A stretch of DNA of 50,307 nucleotides from an uncultured Clostridia bacterium (GTDB lineage Bacteria; Bacillota; Clostridia; TANB77; CAG-508): NCBI GenBank assembly GCA_944386195.1, contig CALXAD010000011.1, positions 1-50,307 of the forward strand, written 5' to 3'. A program made the translations under genes and the position numbers. Below, piece after piece: positions 16,941 through 24,986 of the stretch (position 1 is its first letter; each line of letters begins with the position of its first letter). Under the pieces are notes generated by a model. The model was not told where the DNA came from. It did no database searches and saw nothing but the letters and a program-made list of their open reading frames with translations.

Positions 16941-18203
16941 TTGGAGAAATTAGTAGTTACAGGTCCAACCCGTTTAACAGGTGAGGTAACAATAAGTGGA
17001 GCAAAAAACGCCGCTGTTGCACTTTTACCAGCAACTCTTTTAATTGATGGCGTTTGTACAATTGAAAATTTACCAAATATAAGTGATATCAAAATATCTT
17101 GTGAAATATTAGAAAAATTAGGAGCAAAAATTACATGGAATAGTAAACATTCTATTACGATAGACACAACAAATATAACAACAACAAAAGCTCCTTTAGA
17201 TTTAACAAGCAAATTCAGAGCTTCTTATTATTTAATAGGAGCAATGCTTGGAAGAAAAGGTGAAATAGAAGTTGGTATGCCTGGTGGATGTAAATTAGGT
17301 GCCAGACCAATTGACCAACATATAAAAGGTTTTGAAGCTTTAGGTGCAAATGTTACTGTAGAAAAAGGAAAAATATATGGAAAAGCTGATAAATTAGTTG
17401 GATGCCCTATTTATATGGATATAGTTTCAGTTGGAGCAACAATTAATGTAATGCTAGCAGCAGTTTTAGCTAAAGGAACTACAACTATTGATAATGCTGC
17501 TAAAGAACCTCATATAGTTGATGTTGCTAACTTTTTAAATACTATGGGTGCAGATATACGTGGAGCAGGAACTGATGTTATAAAAATCAACGGTGTCGAA
17601 AAATTACATGGTAATGCAACATATTCAGTAGTTCCTGACCAAATTGAAGCTGGAACATTTATGCTTGCAGCTATCGCAACCAAAGGTGATTTAACATTAA
17701 AAAATTGTATCACAAAACACTTAGAATCAATAACAGCTAAAATAATTGAAGTTGGTGGAAATGTTGAAGATTATGGTGATAGCATAAGAGTTTGGATGGA
17801 CAAACGTCCAAATAAGGCAAATATTAAAACTTTACCTTATCCAGGTTTTCCAACAGATTTGCAACCTCAAATGGGTGTTGTATTATCTTTAGGCAATGGA
17901 AATAGTATAATTAATGAAAGTATTTGGGAATCTAGATTCCAGTATACAGAAGAATTAAATAGAATGGGAGCTAAAATAACAGCTCAAGGTAAAACTGCAT
18001 TTTTTGAAGGTGTAGAAAAATTATATGGAGCACCAGTATATTCTTCAGACTTAAGAGCAGGAGCCGCTTTAGTTATAGCCGGAACTGCTGCTGAAGGTAT
18101 AACTGAAATTTATAATTTACAACATATTGACCGTGGTTATGAAAATATTGAAGAAAAATTCAGAAAAATTGGTGCAAATATAGAAAGAGTAACTGAAGAA
18201 TAA
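16941..18203 (+). CDS. murA: UDP-N-acetylglucosamine 1-carboxyvinyltransferase MurA
   Basis: The enzyme has 420 residues. It catalyses the first committed step of peptidoglycan synthesis, enolpyruvyl transfer from PEP to UDP-GlcNAc. Seen here: the SGAKNAAVALLPATLL loop with Lys22-Asn23, the catalytic-loop MPGGCKLGARPIDQH with Cys117 (the PEP- and fosfomycin-reactive position), the PYPGFPTDLQPQM segment, and DLRAGAALVIAG. TTG at 16941 is preferred as start because GGAGGTAA overlaps the in-frame ATG at 16926. It probably forms a unit with walJ, 20 nt downstream. Confidence 0.96.
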   Translation: MEKLVVTGPTRLTGEVTISGAKNAAVALLPATLLIDGVCTIENLPNISDIKISCEILEKLGAKITWNSKHSITIDTTNITTTKAPLDLTSKFRASYYLIGAMLGRKGEIEVGMPGGCKLGARPIDQHIKGFEALGANVTVEKGKIYGKADKLVGCPIYMDIVSVGATINVMLAAVLAKGTTTIDNAAKEPHIVDVANFLNTMGADIRGAGTDVIKINGVEKLHGNATYSVVPDQIEAGTFMLAAIATKGDLTLKNCITKHLESITAKIIEVGGNVEDYGDSIRVWMDKRPNKANIKTLPYPGFPTDLQPQMGVVLSLGNGNSIINESIWESRFQYTEELNRMGAKITAQGKTAFFEGVEKLYGAPVYSSDLRAGAALVIAGTAAEGITEIYNLQHIDRGYENIEEKFRKIGANIERVTEE

Positions 18204-18223
18204 TTTTAAAGGAAGTATAACAA

Positions 18224-19009
18224 ATGTTAAATTTTTGTAGCTTATATAGTGGAAGTAGTGGAAATAGTCTTTTTGTAGAAACTCCAAACACTAAAATATT
18301 AATAGATGCCGGCGTTAGCTGTAAAAAAATCGAAACTGCATTAAATGATATTAATATAAATCCATCTTCTCTAGATGGTATTTTGGTAACACATGAGCAT
18401 ATTGATCATGTACAAGCATTAGGTACTTTATCTAAAAAATATGATTTACCTGTATTTGTAAATCAAGAAACATTAGATGCCATGCCAAAACAAAGAGATA
18501 AAATATCAGACAAAAATATAAAATTATTTAAGGTAAATGATAATTTTGAAATTGGAGATTTAAAAATTCATTCTTTTTCAATACCTCATGATGCTGCTAA
18601 CCCTTGCGGATTTAGTTTATACAAGGATGATAAAAAAATAAGTATAGCAACAGATATTGGTCATATGACAAATTCTATTTTAAAGAATCTAGAGGAAAGT
18701 CTATTTGTTTTATTAGAAGCAAATTATGACCCTGAAATATTAAGATGTACTTCTTATCCTTTTTCTTTAAAATCAAGAATTGCAGGCCCTACAGGTCATT
18801 TATCTAACGAAATAGCTGGAAAAACGATATCTTATCTTTTACAATCTGGTTTAAAAAATGCTATGCTTGGACATTTAAGTAAAGAAAGTAATTTTCCAGA
18901 GCTTGCATATCAAACAGTTGTAGATGAATTAATTTCTAATAATAATGAAAACAAATTATCTCTTAGTGTTGCTTCGAGAGATAATCATAGTAAAATTATA
19001 GAAGTTTAA
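18224..19009 (+). CDS. walJ: WalJ/YycJ-type metallo-beta-lactamase-fold hydrolase
   Basis: The protein has 261 residues. The MBL metal motif is THEHIDH (56-62), preceded by the YycJ-typical start CSLYSGSSGNSLFVET and followed by FSIPHDAANPCGFS and TDIGHMTN. The C-terminal LGHLSKESNFPELAYQTV carries the last metal-binding His. In Firmicutes this 5'-3' exonuclease-like protein is linked to cell-wall and DNA-replication coordination and sits in the walRK region near rlmH. Here it also precedes rlmH, separated by a hairpin. The specific role is family knowledge. Confidence 0.92.
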   Translation: MLNFCSLYSGSSGNSLFVETPNTKILIDAGVSCKKIETALNDININPSSLDGILVTHEHIDHVQALGTLSKKYDLPVFVNQETLDAMPKQRDKISDKNIKLFKVNDNFEIGDLKIHSFSIPHDAANPCGFSLYKDDKKISIATDIGHMTNSILKNLEESLFVLLEANYDPEILRCTSYPFSLKSRIAGPTGHLSNEIAGKTISYLLQSGLKNAMLGHLSKESNFPELAYQTVVDELISNNNENKLSLSVASRDNHSKIIEV

Positions 19010-19036
19010 TCCCAATTTGCCCAAATTGGGATTTTT
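19008..19036 (+). terminator. Terminator between walJ and rlmH
   Basis: AATCCCAATTTG and CAAATTGGGATT form a perfect 12-bp stem with a 2-nt loop (effectively a tetraloop after fraying), followed by TTT. The rlmH ribosome binding site begins about 5 nt later. Confidence 0.75.
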
Positions 19037-19051
19037 AAAAAGGAGAGGAAA

Positions 19052-19531
19052 ATGTTAAATATACATATAGTTTGTGTTGGTAAAATAAAGGAAAAATATT
19101 TAAAAGATGCTATTTTAGAGTATTCTAAAAGACTTTCTAAATATTGCAAACTTGAAATTATTGAACTTCAAGATGAAAAAATTCCTGATAAATTAAATCC
19201 TAGTTTAGAAAATGAAATTAAAAATAAAGAATGTATAAATATTTTAAATCATCTTCCTAAGGATTCTTTTAATATTGCTCTAGATTTAAGAGGTAAAGAA
19301 TTTACTTCTGAAGAATTTTCTAAAGAACTAGATTCTTTATCAATGGAAAATAGTCATATTTGTTTTATTATTGGCGGTTCTCTTGGTTTAACTAAAGACC
19401 TTTTGGATAGATGTAATTTAAAAATTTGTTTTTCTAAGATGACTTTTCCTCATCAACTTATTAGAGTTTTCTTGTTAGAACAAATTTTTAGAGCTTTTAA
19501 AATTTCACATGGTGAAACCTACCATAGATAA
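19052..19531 (+). CDS. rlmH: 23S rRNA pseudouridine-1915 N3-methyltransferase RlmH
   Basis: The 159-residue SPOUT methyltransferase is full length. Seen here: the N-terminal strand MLNIHIVCVGKIKEKYL, SAM-site FIIGGSLGLTKDLLDR, the FSKMTFPHQLIRVFLLEQ segment and the invariant C-terminus HGETYHR. It methylates helix 69 of 23S rRNA. The 3' end of this gene is the known integration site (attB) of staphylococcal SCC elements. In this window the last 52 bp are duplicated at 20526-20577, so this copy appears to form one boundary of an inserted segment. Confidence 0.97.
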   Translation: MLNIHIVCVGKIKEKYLKDAILEYSKRLSKYCKLEIIELQDEKIPDKLNPSLENEIKNKECINILNHLPKDSFNIALDLRGKEFTSEEFSKELDSLSMENSHICFIIGGSLGLTKDLLDRCNLKICFSKMTFPHQLIRVFLLEQIFRAFKISHGETYHR

Positions 19532-19532
19532 T
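19481..19532 (+). repeat. Direct repeat copy 1: 3' end of rlmH (candidate att site)
   Basis: These 52 bp include the last 16 codons and stop of rlmH and match 20526-20577 at 50 of 52 positions; differences are at 19497 (T/C) and 19519 (C/T). The match stops sharply on both sides. It overlaps the segment targeted by SCC integration in staphylococci. Confidence 0.85.
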
Positions 19533-19550
19533 AATTTATTTTTAATTTCA

Positions 19551-19585
19551 AATGTCGCATAATACATCTTATGTGACATTTTTTA
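19551..19585 (+). terminator. Terminator after rlmH
   Basis: AATGTCGCATAA and TTATGTGACATT form a 12-bp stem with one G-T-type mismatch around a 6-nt loop, followed by TTTTTATTTT. From here to the next gene (19795) the DNA is A+T-rich and holds nothing else that I can identify. Confidence 0.85.
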
Positions 19586-19794
19586 TTTTGAATTTACTTC
19601 AATCATATAATATATGCATATTTTAATTTTTTTGTTATTTCTATATAAAATCAGAATCCATAGATTTACTGAAACTTTATCTTCTATAAAAATCATTACT
19701 TCCTATTTTAAATTTCTATAATTTATTTTTTTAATTTATTATTAAGTAATTCTTTTAATATATCAAGATTAAATTCATTTAATCAAATTTAAAT

Positions 19795-20445
19795 TTACTT
19801 TCGCACACTTAGATAAGTATAATGCATAGTTATATAAGCATTATTATAAAAACTAACAATAATTGTATAACATACCCAAATAGAAATACCCATACCAACT
19901 AAAGCATCAAACCAATAAATACCAAATAAACTTAGGAAAGCAGAAATTAATGTAACTATTGTTATAATGCCATCATTCCTATGCCTTTTCATACCTTCTT
20001 TAAGTACATAACTAAATTTCTTTTTATTAGAATTATATGTATATAAATATAATAATATTTTAGTTATAATTGCTATAATACAAACAATTACTAAAGACCA
20101 AGAAAATTGTACTTGGTTACCAGATATTAAATCAAAAAAGGAATCTAAGAATAGCTTACAAAAAACTAATATCATTGCAATACTAATAAATATAGAAAAT
20201 TTGTATGTAACTTTCCCACGCTTAAACTTATCTCCTCTTTTATTATAATCATTATACATACTATCACTTATAAAAGCCATAAGAGACTCAAAAATATCTC
20301 CAGCACTATTAAAACTATCAGCTATCATAGCATGACTTTTTGTTAAGAATCCAATTACGGATTTTATTATTAATAAAAATATATTTCCAAATACATCATA
20401 TATGCCAGCCTTTCTCCTTTTTATTCTTGCATCTGTTAATATCAT
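19795..20445 (-). CDS. Short cation diffusion facilitator (CDF)-like membrane protein
   Basis: The protein has 216 residues. The N-terminal transmembrane domain of CDF transporters is recognisable: GNIFLLIIKSVIGFLTKSHAM, IADSFNSAGDIFESLMAF (the metal-site 'ADS..S..D' helix), and later RHRNDGIITIVTLISAFLSL in place of the usual 'HR.DA..S' helix. About five to six helices are present. The cytoplasmic metal-sensing domain (about 80 residues) is missing, so it is shorter than typical members (290-380 aa), and one metal-site residue may be altered. ATG 20445 follows AAGAGGTGAAAAC. It is the only sizeable gene between the two rlmH-end repeats. Function as an efflux pump is doubtful. Confidence 0.7.
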   Translation of the reverse strand: MILTDARIKRRKAGIYDVFGNIFLLIIKSVIGFLTKSHAMIADSFNSAGDIFESLMAFISDSMYNDYNKRGDKFKRGKVTYKFSIFISIAMILVFCKLFLDSFFDLISGNQVQFSWSLVIVCIIAIITKILLYLYTYNSNKKKFSYVLKEGMKRHRNDGIITIVTLISAFLSLFGIYWFDALVGMGISIWVCYTIIVSFYNNAYITMHYTYLSVRK

Positions 20446-20525
20446 GTTTTCACCTCTTTTTATCATTTTATGATATTTTATGGTGAAAATCAAGTTTTTT
20501 TAAATCTTTTAAATTTTATACTATC

Positions 20526-20577
20526 CAAATTTTTAGAGCTTCTAAAATTTCACATGGTGAAACTTACCATAGATAAT
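20526..20577 (+). repeat. Direct repeat copy 2: duplicated rlmH 3' end (candidate att site)
   Basis: It would encode QIFRASKISHGETYHR plus stop, the C-terminus of RlmH with one Phe-to-Ser change and one silent change, but there is no upstream rlmH sequence. Spacing between the repeats is 1045 bp. It is best explained as the far boundary of an element that integrated into the rlmH 3' end, or as a remnant of a replaced gene tail. Confidence 0.8.
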
Positions 20578-20585
20578 TATTGATA

Positions 20586-20647
20586 TTGTAGAGAAAATAT
20601 AGAATAGGATAAAATAGGGACCAAATATAAAGATATTTTCTCTACAA
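20586..20647. repeat. Perfect 15-bp inverted repeat beside the rlmH duplicate
   Basis: TTGTAGAGAAAATAT (20586-20600) and its exact inverse ATATTTTCTCTACAA (20633-20647) flank 32 nt. There is no T-run, so it is a poor terminator. It starts 9 nt after the candidate att repeat. It may be a recombinase-related or regulatory structure; this is not established. Confidence 0.55.
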
Positions 20648-20664
20648 GTGTAATATCTTTAATC

Positions 20665-20763
20665 TTACTTTTTAATTTCTTTTAATAATTTTTTGGATAA
20701 TCTTTTGACAATAAAACTTCTTACTATAAAAAAGATTGAAATAAATATTAATATCTTTATCAT
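20665..20763 (-). CDS. Possible 32-residue membrane peptide
   Basis: A short frame starts at ATG 20763 after AGAAGGACAAC. It encodes MIKILIFISIFFIVRSFIVK and then a Lys/Leu-rich tail ending EIKK. One hydrophobic helix plus a basic tail is typical of small membrane peptides, but such a frame can also arise by chance in A+T-rich DNA. Not recognised; listed with low confidence. Confidence 0.25.
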   Translation of the reverse strand: MIKILIFISIFFIVRSFIVKRLSKKLLKEIKK

Positions 20764-20832
20764 AAATGTTGTCCTTCTTTGAAATAATTTAATTAATTAT
20801 ATCCTCAATATAACTATTTGTCAAGAAAAGCT

Positions 20833-21360
20833 TTACGACAAAAATCGACAAATCACTGTACTTGCAACTATTCCAGCAATATCTGCAACTAATGATGCAA
20901 CTAAAACATATCTTGTTTTTTTAATTTTTACATAAGAAGTATATACTGCAATTGTATACAATGTTGTTTCAGTAGACCCCATAATAGTAGATGCAATCTT
21001 TCCTATTAAAGAATCAACACCACAATTTTTCATTATATCTGTTGCAACAGCTATTGAACCGCTTCCTGATATAGGTCTTAAAATCGTAAGAGGCATTAAT
21101 TCGCTAGGAAAATTAATAATATTTAAAACAGGACTTGCAATATTTATTATTATATCTAAAACACCAGAACTTCTTAAAGCTCCAATTGCAACAAAAAGTC
21201 CAATCAAAGTTGGTAAAATACTAATCGTTGTTTTAATTCCCTCTTTTGCACCATCTAAAAAAGTATCAAATACTTTATTCTTTTCTTTTACTCCATACAT
21301 AACAATAACTAATATTATCATAGGCATAGCTATAATAGATATAAAATTAATAACTTGCAT
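20833..21360 (-). CDS. spmB: Spore maturation protein B
   Basis: The protein has 175 residues and is a polytopic nucleoside-recognition/gate-domain protein. Seen here: DGAKEGIKTTISILPTLIGL, FVAIGALRSSGVLDIII, the conserved ILRPISGSGSIAVATDIMK, and ASTIMGSTETTLYTIAVYTS. SpmA and SpmB are needed for proper spore core dehydration and heat resistance. The start overlaps the spmA stop by one base (TAATG), indicating translational coupling. Confidence 0.95.
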   Translation of the reverse strand: MQVINFISIIAMPMIILVIVMYGVKEKNKVFDTFLDGAKEGIKTTISILPTLIGLFVAIGALRSSGVLDIIINIASPVLNIINFPSELMPLTILRPISGSGSIAVATDIMKNCGVDSLIGKIASTIMGSTETTLYTIAVYTSYVKIKKTRYVLVASLVADIAGIVASTVICRFLS

Positions 21361-21947
21361 TATGATTTATCTCCTTTTGTGAATTTTATTAAAATTTTTG
21401 CAACAAAAACTCCAAATACTGCAGCAATAATAGTTGCTACCCATGTTGGAAAAATTATAGACGTTGGATTAGCTGAACCTAAAGAATTACGTATAGCAAT
21501 TACTGTTGTAGGTATAATTTGAATAGAAGCTGTATTTATCACAATAAACATAAGCATAGAATCAGATAAAGTATCTTTTTTCTTGTTTTCCTTTTGCATA
21601 GAATCCATCGCTTTTAATCCTAACGGAGTCGCTGCATTTCCTAGTCCTAAAATATTTGCTATCATATTCATTGAAATCTCCTTATGTATTTTAGGATTAT
21701 TTAAATTAGGAAATAAAAATCCAAGTACTGGCTTTAAAAATTTTGTTAATTTTTCAGTTAGAGTTGTTTTACTTGCAATCTCCATAATTCCACTCCATAA
21801 ACATAAGGTTCCAAGTAAACTAATAGATAAATTTACCGCTTCTTTAGTACTTTCAAAAATCGAATTATTTAAGCTTTCTAAATTACCTGAAAAAATAGCA
21901 AAAGAAAATGATATTATTATAAAAATTGGCCAAACTATATTTAACAT
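21360..21947 (-). CDS. spmA: Spore maturation protein A
   Basis: The protein has 195 residues and several membrane helices. Typical SpmA features are FESTKEAVNLSISLLGTLCL with WSGIMEIA, FLFPNLNNPKIHKEISMNM, ANILGLGNAATPLGLKAM and VINTASIQIIPTTVIAIR. It works with SpmB in the mother cell membrane during spore maturation. Start after AAGGTGATGAT. It is the first gene of a two-gene unit and is divergent from the AbrB-type regulator gene. Confidence 0.95.
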   Translation of the reverse strand: MLNIVWPIFIIISFSFAIFSGNLESLNNSIFESTKEAVNLSISLLGTLCLWSGIMEIASKTTLTEKLTKFLKPVLGFLFPNLNNPKIHKEISMNMIANILGLGNAATPLGLKAMDSMQKENKKKDTLSDSMLMFIVINTASIQIIPTTVIAIRNSLGSANPTSIIFPTWVATIIAAVFGVFVAKILIKFTKGDKS

Positions 21948-22077
21948 ATCATCACCTTAAATAATTTTATTTAAGTTTTCTACTTTTTATTACAAAGATA
22001 ATTGACCAACTTCTACATTTGTGATATAGTAAGATTCATAAGAAGGATTGTAAATATAACTTTTAAGGAGGTTAACT

Positions 22078-22332
22078 ATGAAATCAACAGGCATTATTAG
22101 AAGAATGGACGAACTAGGAAGAGTAGTTATTCCAATAGAAATAAGAAATCAATTTAATATTGCAGAAAAAGACCCAGTAGAAATTTACGTGGATGGCTCT
22201 TCTATTGTACTAAAAAAATTCGAACCAAACTGTATTTTCTGTGGTAATACAAAAAATTTAGCAACATATCATGATAAATTAATTTGCCAAAACTGTGCTA
22301 AAAAAATTGGAAACTTAAAACCAGAAGAATAA
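22078..22332 (+). CDS. AbrB/SpoVT-type transition-state regulator with zinc ribbon
   Basis: The protein has 84 residues. The swapped-hairpin DNA-binding domain is MKSTGIIRRMDELGRVVIPI followed by EIRNQFNI (residues 1-45). A short tail carries two CxxC pairs (Cys52/55 and Cys70/73) that could bind zinc. AbrB proteins repress post-exponential genes, and SpoVT acts in the forespore; both share this N-terminus, so the assignment is to the family. It faces trmN6-rsmI, an arrangement also seen around abrB in Bacillus. The ribosome binding site AAGGAGGTTAACT is ideal. Confidence 0.88.
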   Translation: MKSTGIIRRMDELGRVVIPIEIRNQFNIAEKDPVEIYVDGSSIVLKKFEPNCIFCGNTKNLATYHDKLICQNCAKKIGNLKPEE

Positions 22333-22356
22333 AAGACGGAAATTCCGCCTTTTATT
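22331..22356. terminator. Bidirectional terminator between abrB-like and rsmI
   Basis: AAAAGACGG (22331-22339) and CCGCCTTTT (22345-22353) pair with one mismatch around a 5-nt loop, with A- and T-runs on the outer sides. It overlaps the rsmI stop codon. Confidence 0.75.
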
Positions 22357-23179
22357 TATTTAAAAAATGTTTATATATTTCATTTTTATTCACTTGTCTA
22401 TCTTTGGCAATTTTTTTAATAATCTCCTTTTTCTCTATACCTTGCATTTCATAAAACTTATAATGTTCTTCTAAACTTAATTCATTTAATTTATTTTCCT
22501 CTTTTTGTTCTTTATTCCCTTCAATTACTAAAACCATCTCTCCTTTTAAATTATCAGCCTTTTCTATTAAATCTTTTATATTACCTCTTATAAATTCTTC
22601 ATGTATTTTAGTTAGTTCTCTTGCCAATACTATTTTTCTATCTTCTACTATTGTCTCTAAATCTTTTAATGTTGTCTTTAATTTATGTGGTGCTTCATAT
22701 AATATTACCGTTTTATTAGTATTTCTTATTTCTTCTAATTTTTCTTTTCTTAATTTTTTATTTAATGGTAAAAATCCATAATATAAAAATTCTTTTGTAC
22801 TAACACCAGAAGCAACTAAAGCATTTATCATCGCACATGCTCCTGGTATTGGAACTATTTTTATATTATTTTCTATGCATTTTTTTATAATCTCTTCTCC
22901 TGGGTCATTAATTCCAGGTGTTCCTGCATCTGATACTATTGCTATATTTTTTCCTTCTTCTAATTCTTTAATTAAGTGTTCACTTCTAAATTCTTCATTA
23001 TGTCTATGATAACTAATCATAGGTTTTGATATTTCAAAGTGATTTAATAATTTTAATGTATTTCTCGTATCTTCTGCTGCTATTAAATCTACTTCTTTTA
23101 ATATCCTGATTGCCCTTAATGTTATATCTTCCAAATTTCCTATAGGTGTTGCAACTATATATAAAATTCCTTTTTCCAT
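22352..23179 (-). CDS. rsmI: 16S rRNA (cytidine-1402-2'-O)-methyltransferase
   Basis: This 275-residue tetrapyrrole-methylase-fold enzyme shows ILYIVATPIGNLEDITLRAI, AAEDTRNTLKLLNHF, NIAIVSDAGTPGINDPG, VPIPGACAMINALVASG and VILYEAPHKLKTTLKDL, all RsmI hallmarks. It modifies C1402 in the ribosomal decoding centre. ATG 23179 is preferred because GGAAGG lies at proper spacing; the alternative ATGs at 23185 and 23194 overlap that site. It follows trmN6 after 19 nt, the order seen around abrB in Bacillus. Confidence 0.95.
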   Translation of the reverse strand: MEKGILYIVATPIGNLEDITLRAIRILKEVDLIAAEDTRNTLKLLNHFEISKPMISYHRHNEEFRSEHLIKELEEGKNIAIVSDAGTPGINDPGEEIIKKCIENNIKIVPIPGACAMINALVASGVSTKEFLYYGFLPLNKKLRKEKLEEIRNTNKTVILYEAPHKLKTTLKDLETIVEDRKIVLARELTKIHEEFIRGNIKDLIEKADNLKGEMVLVIEGNKEQKEENKLNELSLEEHYKFYEMQGIEKKEIIKKIAKDRQVNKNEIYKHFLNK

Positions 23180-23198
23180 CTTCATACCTTCCATCTAA

Positions 23199-23942
23199 TT
23201 ATTTCTTATTATATATTTCTAATATCTCATCAGTATAATTACCATTTTCATCATATATATATAAATTTTTTTCTACTTTTAAAAATGGTTTTGCATTTTT
23301 TATTCCTTTTATTAATACTAATTTAGGTTCTTTATTTTTGTTTGAATAGACCATTCTTAAAACTTTAGGTTCTAATTTTTCTTTTCTCATAATACTTAAA
23401 ATATCAACTAATCTTTCAGGTCTATGAACCATATAAAATTCACCTTTATCTTTTAATAAATCCTTTGATACTTTTATAAAATCTTCTAAATTTGCTTCTA
23501 TTTCATGTCTTGATATTAATTTTTCCTTATTTTCATTTATAATTCCACTATTCTTTTTCTTATATGGAGGATTTGTAACAACAACATCAAATGTTTGTTT
23601 TTTGTATATTTTATTTAGATTTAATATATTTTCATTTATAACTTCAAATCTATTTTCTAAATTATTTAATTTAATACTTCTTTTAGCCATCTCTGCAACT
23701 TTTTCTTGTACTTCTACACCTATTACTTTTTTTAAATCTGTTTTTCCACACAATAAAATTGGGATGATTCCTGTTCCTGTTCCCAAATCCAAAACTAAAG
23801 AATTATTTTTAATATTTTTTGCAAAATCTGACAATAAAACACTATCAATACCAAAACAAAAACTATCTTTGTTTTGAATTATTTTTAATCCTTTTAATTC
23901 TAAATCATCTATTCTTTCATTTTCTTTTAACTTAACTTTCAT
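23199..23942 (-). CDS. trmN6: tRNA1(Val) adenine-37 N6-methyltransferase
   Basis: This 247-residue class I methyltransferase has the SAM loop VLDLGTGTGIIPILL (about 50-64), the acidic GVEVQE and the N6-adenine catalytic NPPY at 124-127 with flanking KKKNSG. The N-terminus, DSFCFGIDSVLLSDFA, is typical of the YfiC/YabB (TrmN6) group. It methylates A37 next to the anticodon in some tRNAs; the exact tRNA here is not known. It is the first gene of a pair with rsmI. Confidence 0.9.
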   Translation of the reverse strand: MKVKLKENERIDDLELKGLKIIQNKDSFCFGIDSVLLSDFAKNIKNNSLVLDLGTGTGIIPILLCGKTDLKKVIGVEVQEKVAEMAKRSIKLNNLENRFEVINENILNLNKIYKKQTFDVVVTNPPYKKKNSGIINENKEKLISRHEIEANLEDFIKVSKDLLKDKGEFYMVHRPERLVDILSIMRKEKLEPKVLRMVYSNKNKEPKLVLIKGIKNAKPFLKVEKNLYIYDENGNYTDEILEIYNKK

Positions 23943-24022
23943 TTTCTTTCCTTTTATAACATTTTTAAATTTCCTTCATATTATATAACAAAACGCCTAA
24001 AAAATCAAAAAGAGGTGAAGAT

Positions 24023-24187
24023 ATGGAACAAAATAATAGAGGTAATAATAAATTACCTCCTAAGAAAAAATTTGATTTTAAATGTTGTAAAAATAATACT
24101 ATTCGCTCTCTTAATGAAGTTGAATATTTTTTAAATAATTTACACAAATTTTCTAGATACATTCATTTATATAAATTTTTTAAGTAG
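24023..24187 (+). CDS. Small basic protein of unknown function
   Basis: A 54-residue frame starts with ATG after the good site AAGAGGTGAAGAT. The protein begins MEQNNRGNNKLPPKKKFDFK, has a CC pair, and ends in an aromatic, basic helix (NEVEYFLNNLHKFSRYIHLY). It lies alone on the plus strand between two minus-strand genes, and its last 8 bases overlap the end of the gerM-like gene tail to tail. Not recognised. The ribosome binding site and clean codon use support it. Confidence 0.5.
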   Translation: MEQNNRGNNKLPPKKKFDFKCCKNNTIRSLNEVEYFLNNLHKFSRYIHLYKFFK

Positions 24188-24737
24188 TACTATTTTCTCT
24201 TGTATATACATCTTTAAACTCTTCATTTTCACTACCGTTTATTAATATTTTTACACTATTTACTTCTGTTAATTGAGTTAATGTATTTACTAAACTATTT
24301 ATTAAGTTTTCTTTTGTCTTTTCATTTGTTTTATCATAATTTAAAAACTCTGATGAAAAATCTAATGTTACACAATCTCCTTCCATATATGTTCTTAATA
24401 ATTTAGTGTTTTCTGGTATTATTTTTTCTTCTGTTTCACTTTTTGGTCCTTCAATTAATAAGTTCACTAGTTTATCACTAGCATCATTTAATATTTCTTT
24501 TATATCTATCATTCTTGCTTCTGGTACTAATTCTTTTGTTTCTTTAGATGGAAAATATAAACTTACTATTGTTTGTCTTGACTGCTCTTCAGAAATTTCT
24601 TCTTGAGGTGTATATTCTTCTGTTATTTCTTCTTGCTTATTATTTTTTTCTTTCAAATATTTAATTACAAAAAAACCTGCAACCAATATAATTATTAATA
24701 AGATTAAAAAAATTATAAATATTTTCTTGTTTTTCAT
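24180..24737 (-). CDS. GerM-domain (GerMN) membrane-anchored protein
   Basis: The protein has 185 residues: one N-terminal membrane helix (about 5-26), an acidic low-complexity linker with repeated EEIxEE (about 33-50), and a single GerMN domain (about 52-180). The domain shows TIVSLYFPSKETKELVPEAR, KLVNLLIEGPKSETEEKIIP, CVTLDFSSEFLN and ENLINSLVNTLTQLTEVNSV, followed by KILING. GerM-type proteins take part in sporulation and germination in Bacillus. This one carries one domain instead of two. ATG 24737 follows GAGGAGGAAACT. Confidence 0.85.
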   Translation of the reverse strand: MKNKKIFIIFLILLIIILVAGFFVIKYLKEKNNKQEEITEEYTPQEEISEEQSRQTIVSLYFPSKETKELVPEARMIDIKEILNDASDKLVNLLIEGPKSETEEKIIPENTKLLRTYMEGDCVTLDFSSEFLNYDKTNEKTKENLINSLVNTLTQLTEVNSVKILINGSENEEFKDVYTRENSTT

Positions 24738-24909
24738 AGTTTCCTCCTCTTTCTTTTTATTTATTATCATTTTTATTATTTGTTTGTCCTTTTTAGAACT
24801 TATTTTTTTATAAAATCCTCATTTTTATTTAATAAATTATGTAACAATGTTTTAATATACAAATGCATTTTATTTTTTATTTTTTACTATTTTTTGAAAA
24901 ATTTTCCAT

Positions 24910-24938
24910 TTGACAAAACTGCGTTTTCCGTATACAAT
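24910..24938 (+). promoter_or_regulatory. Promoter of the dehydratase-activase gene
   Basis: TTGACA (24910-24915), a 17-nt spacer and TACAAT (24933-24938) give a good sigma-A-type promoter about 50 nt upstream of the gene start. Confidence 0.7.
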
Positions 24939-24986
24939 TAGGGTGTTAAAATGTATGAAATTATATACAAAAAAGGAGATTTTGTC

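Noticed and set aside
23965..24162. 65-codon minus-strand frame between trmN6 and the gerM-like gene
   Set aside because: It lies opposite the small plus-strand gene that has a strong ribosome binding site, and has no supporting site itself.
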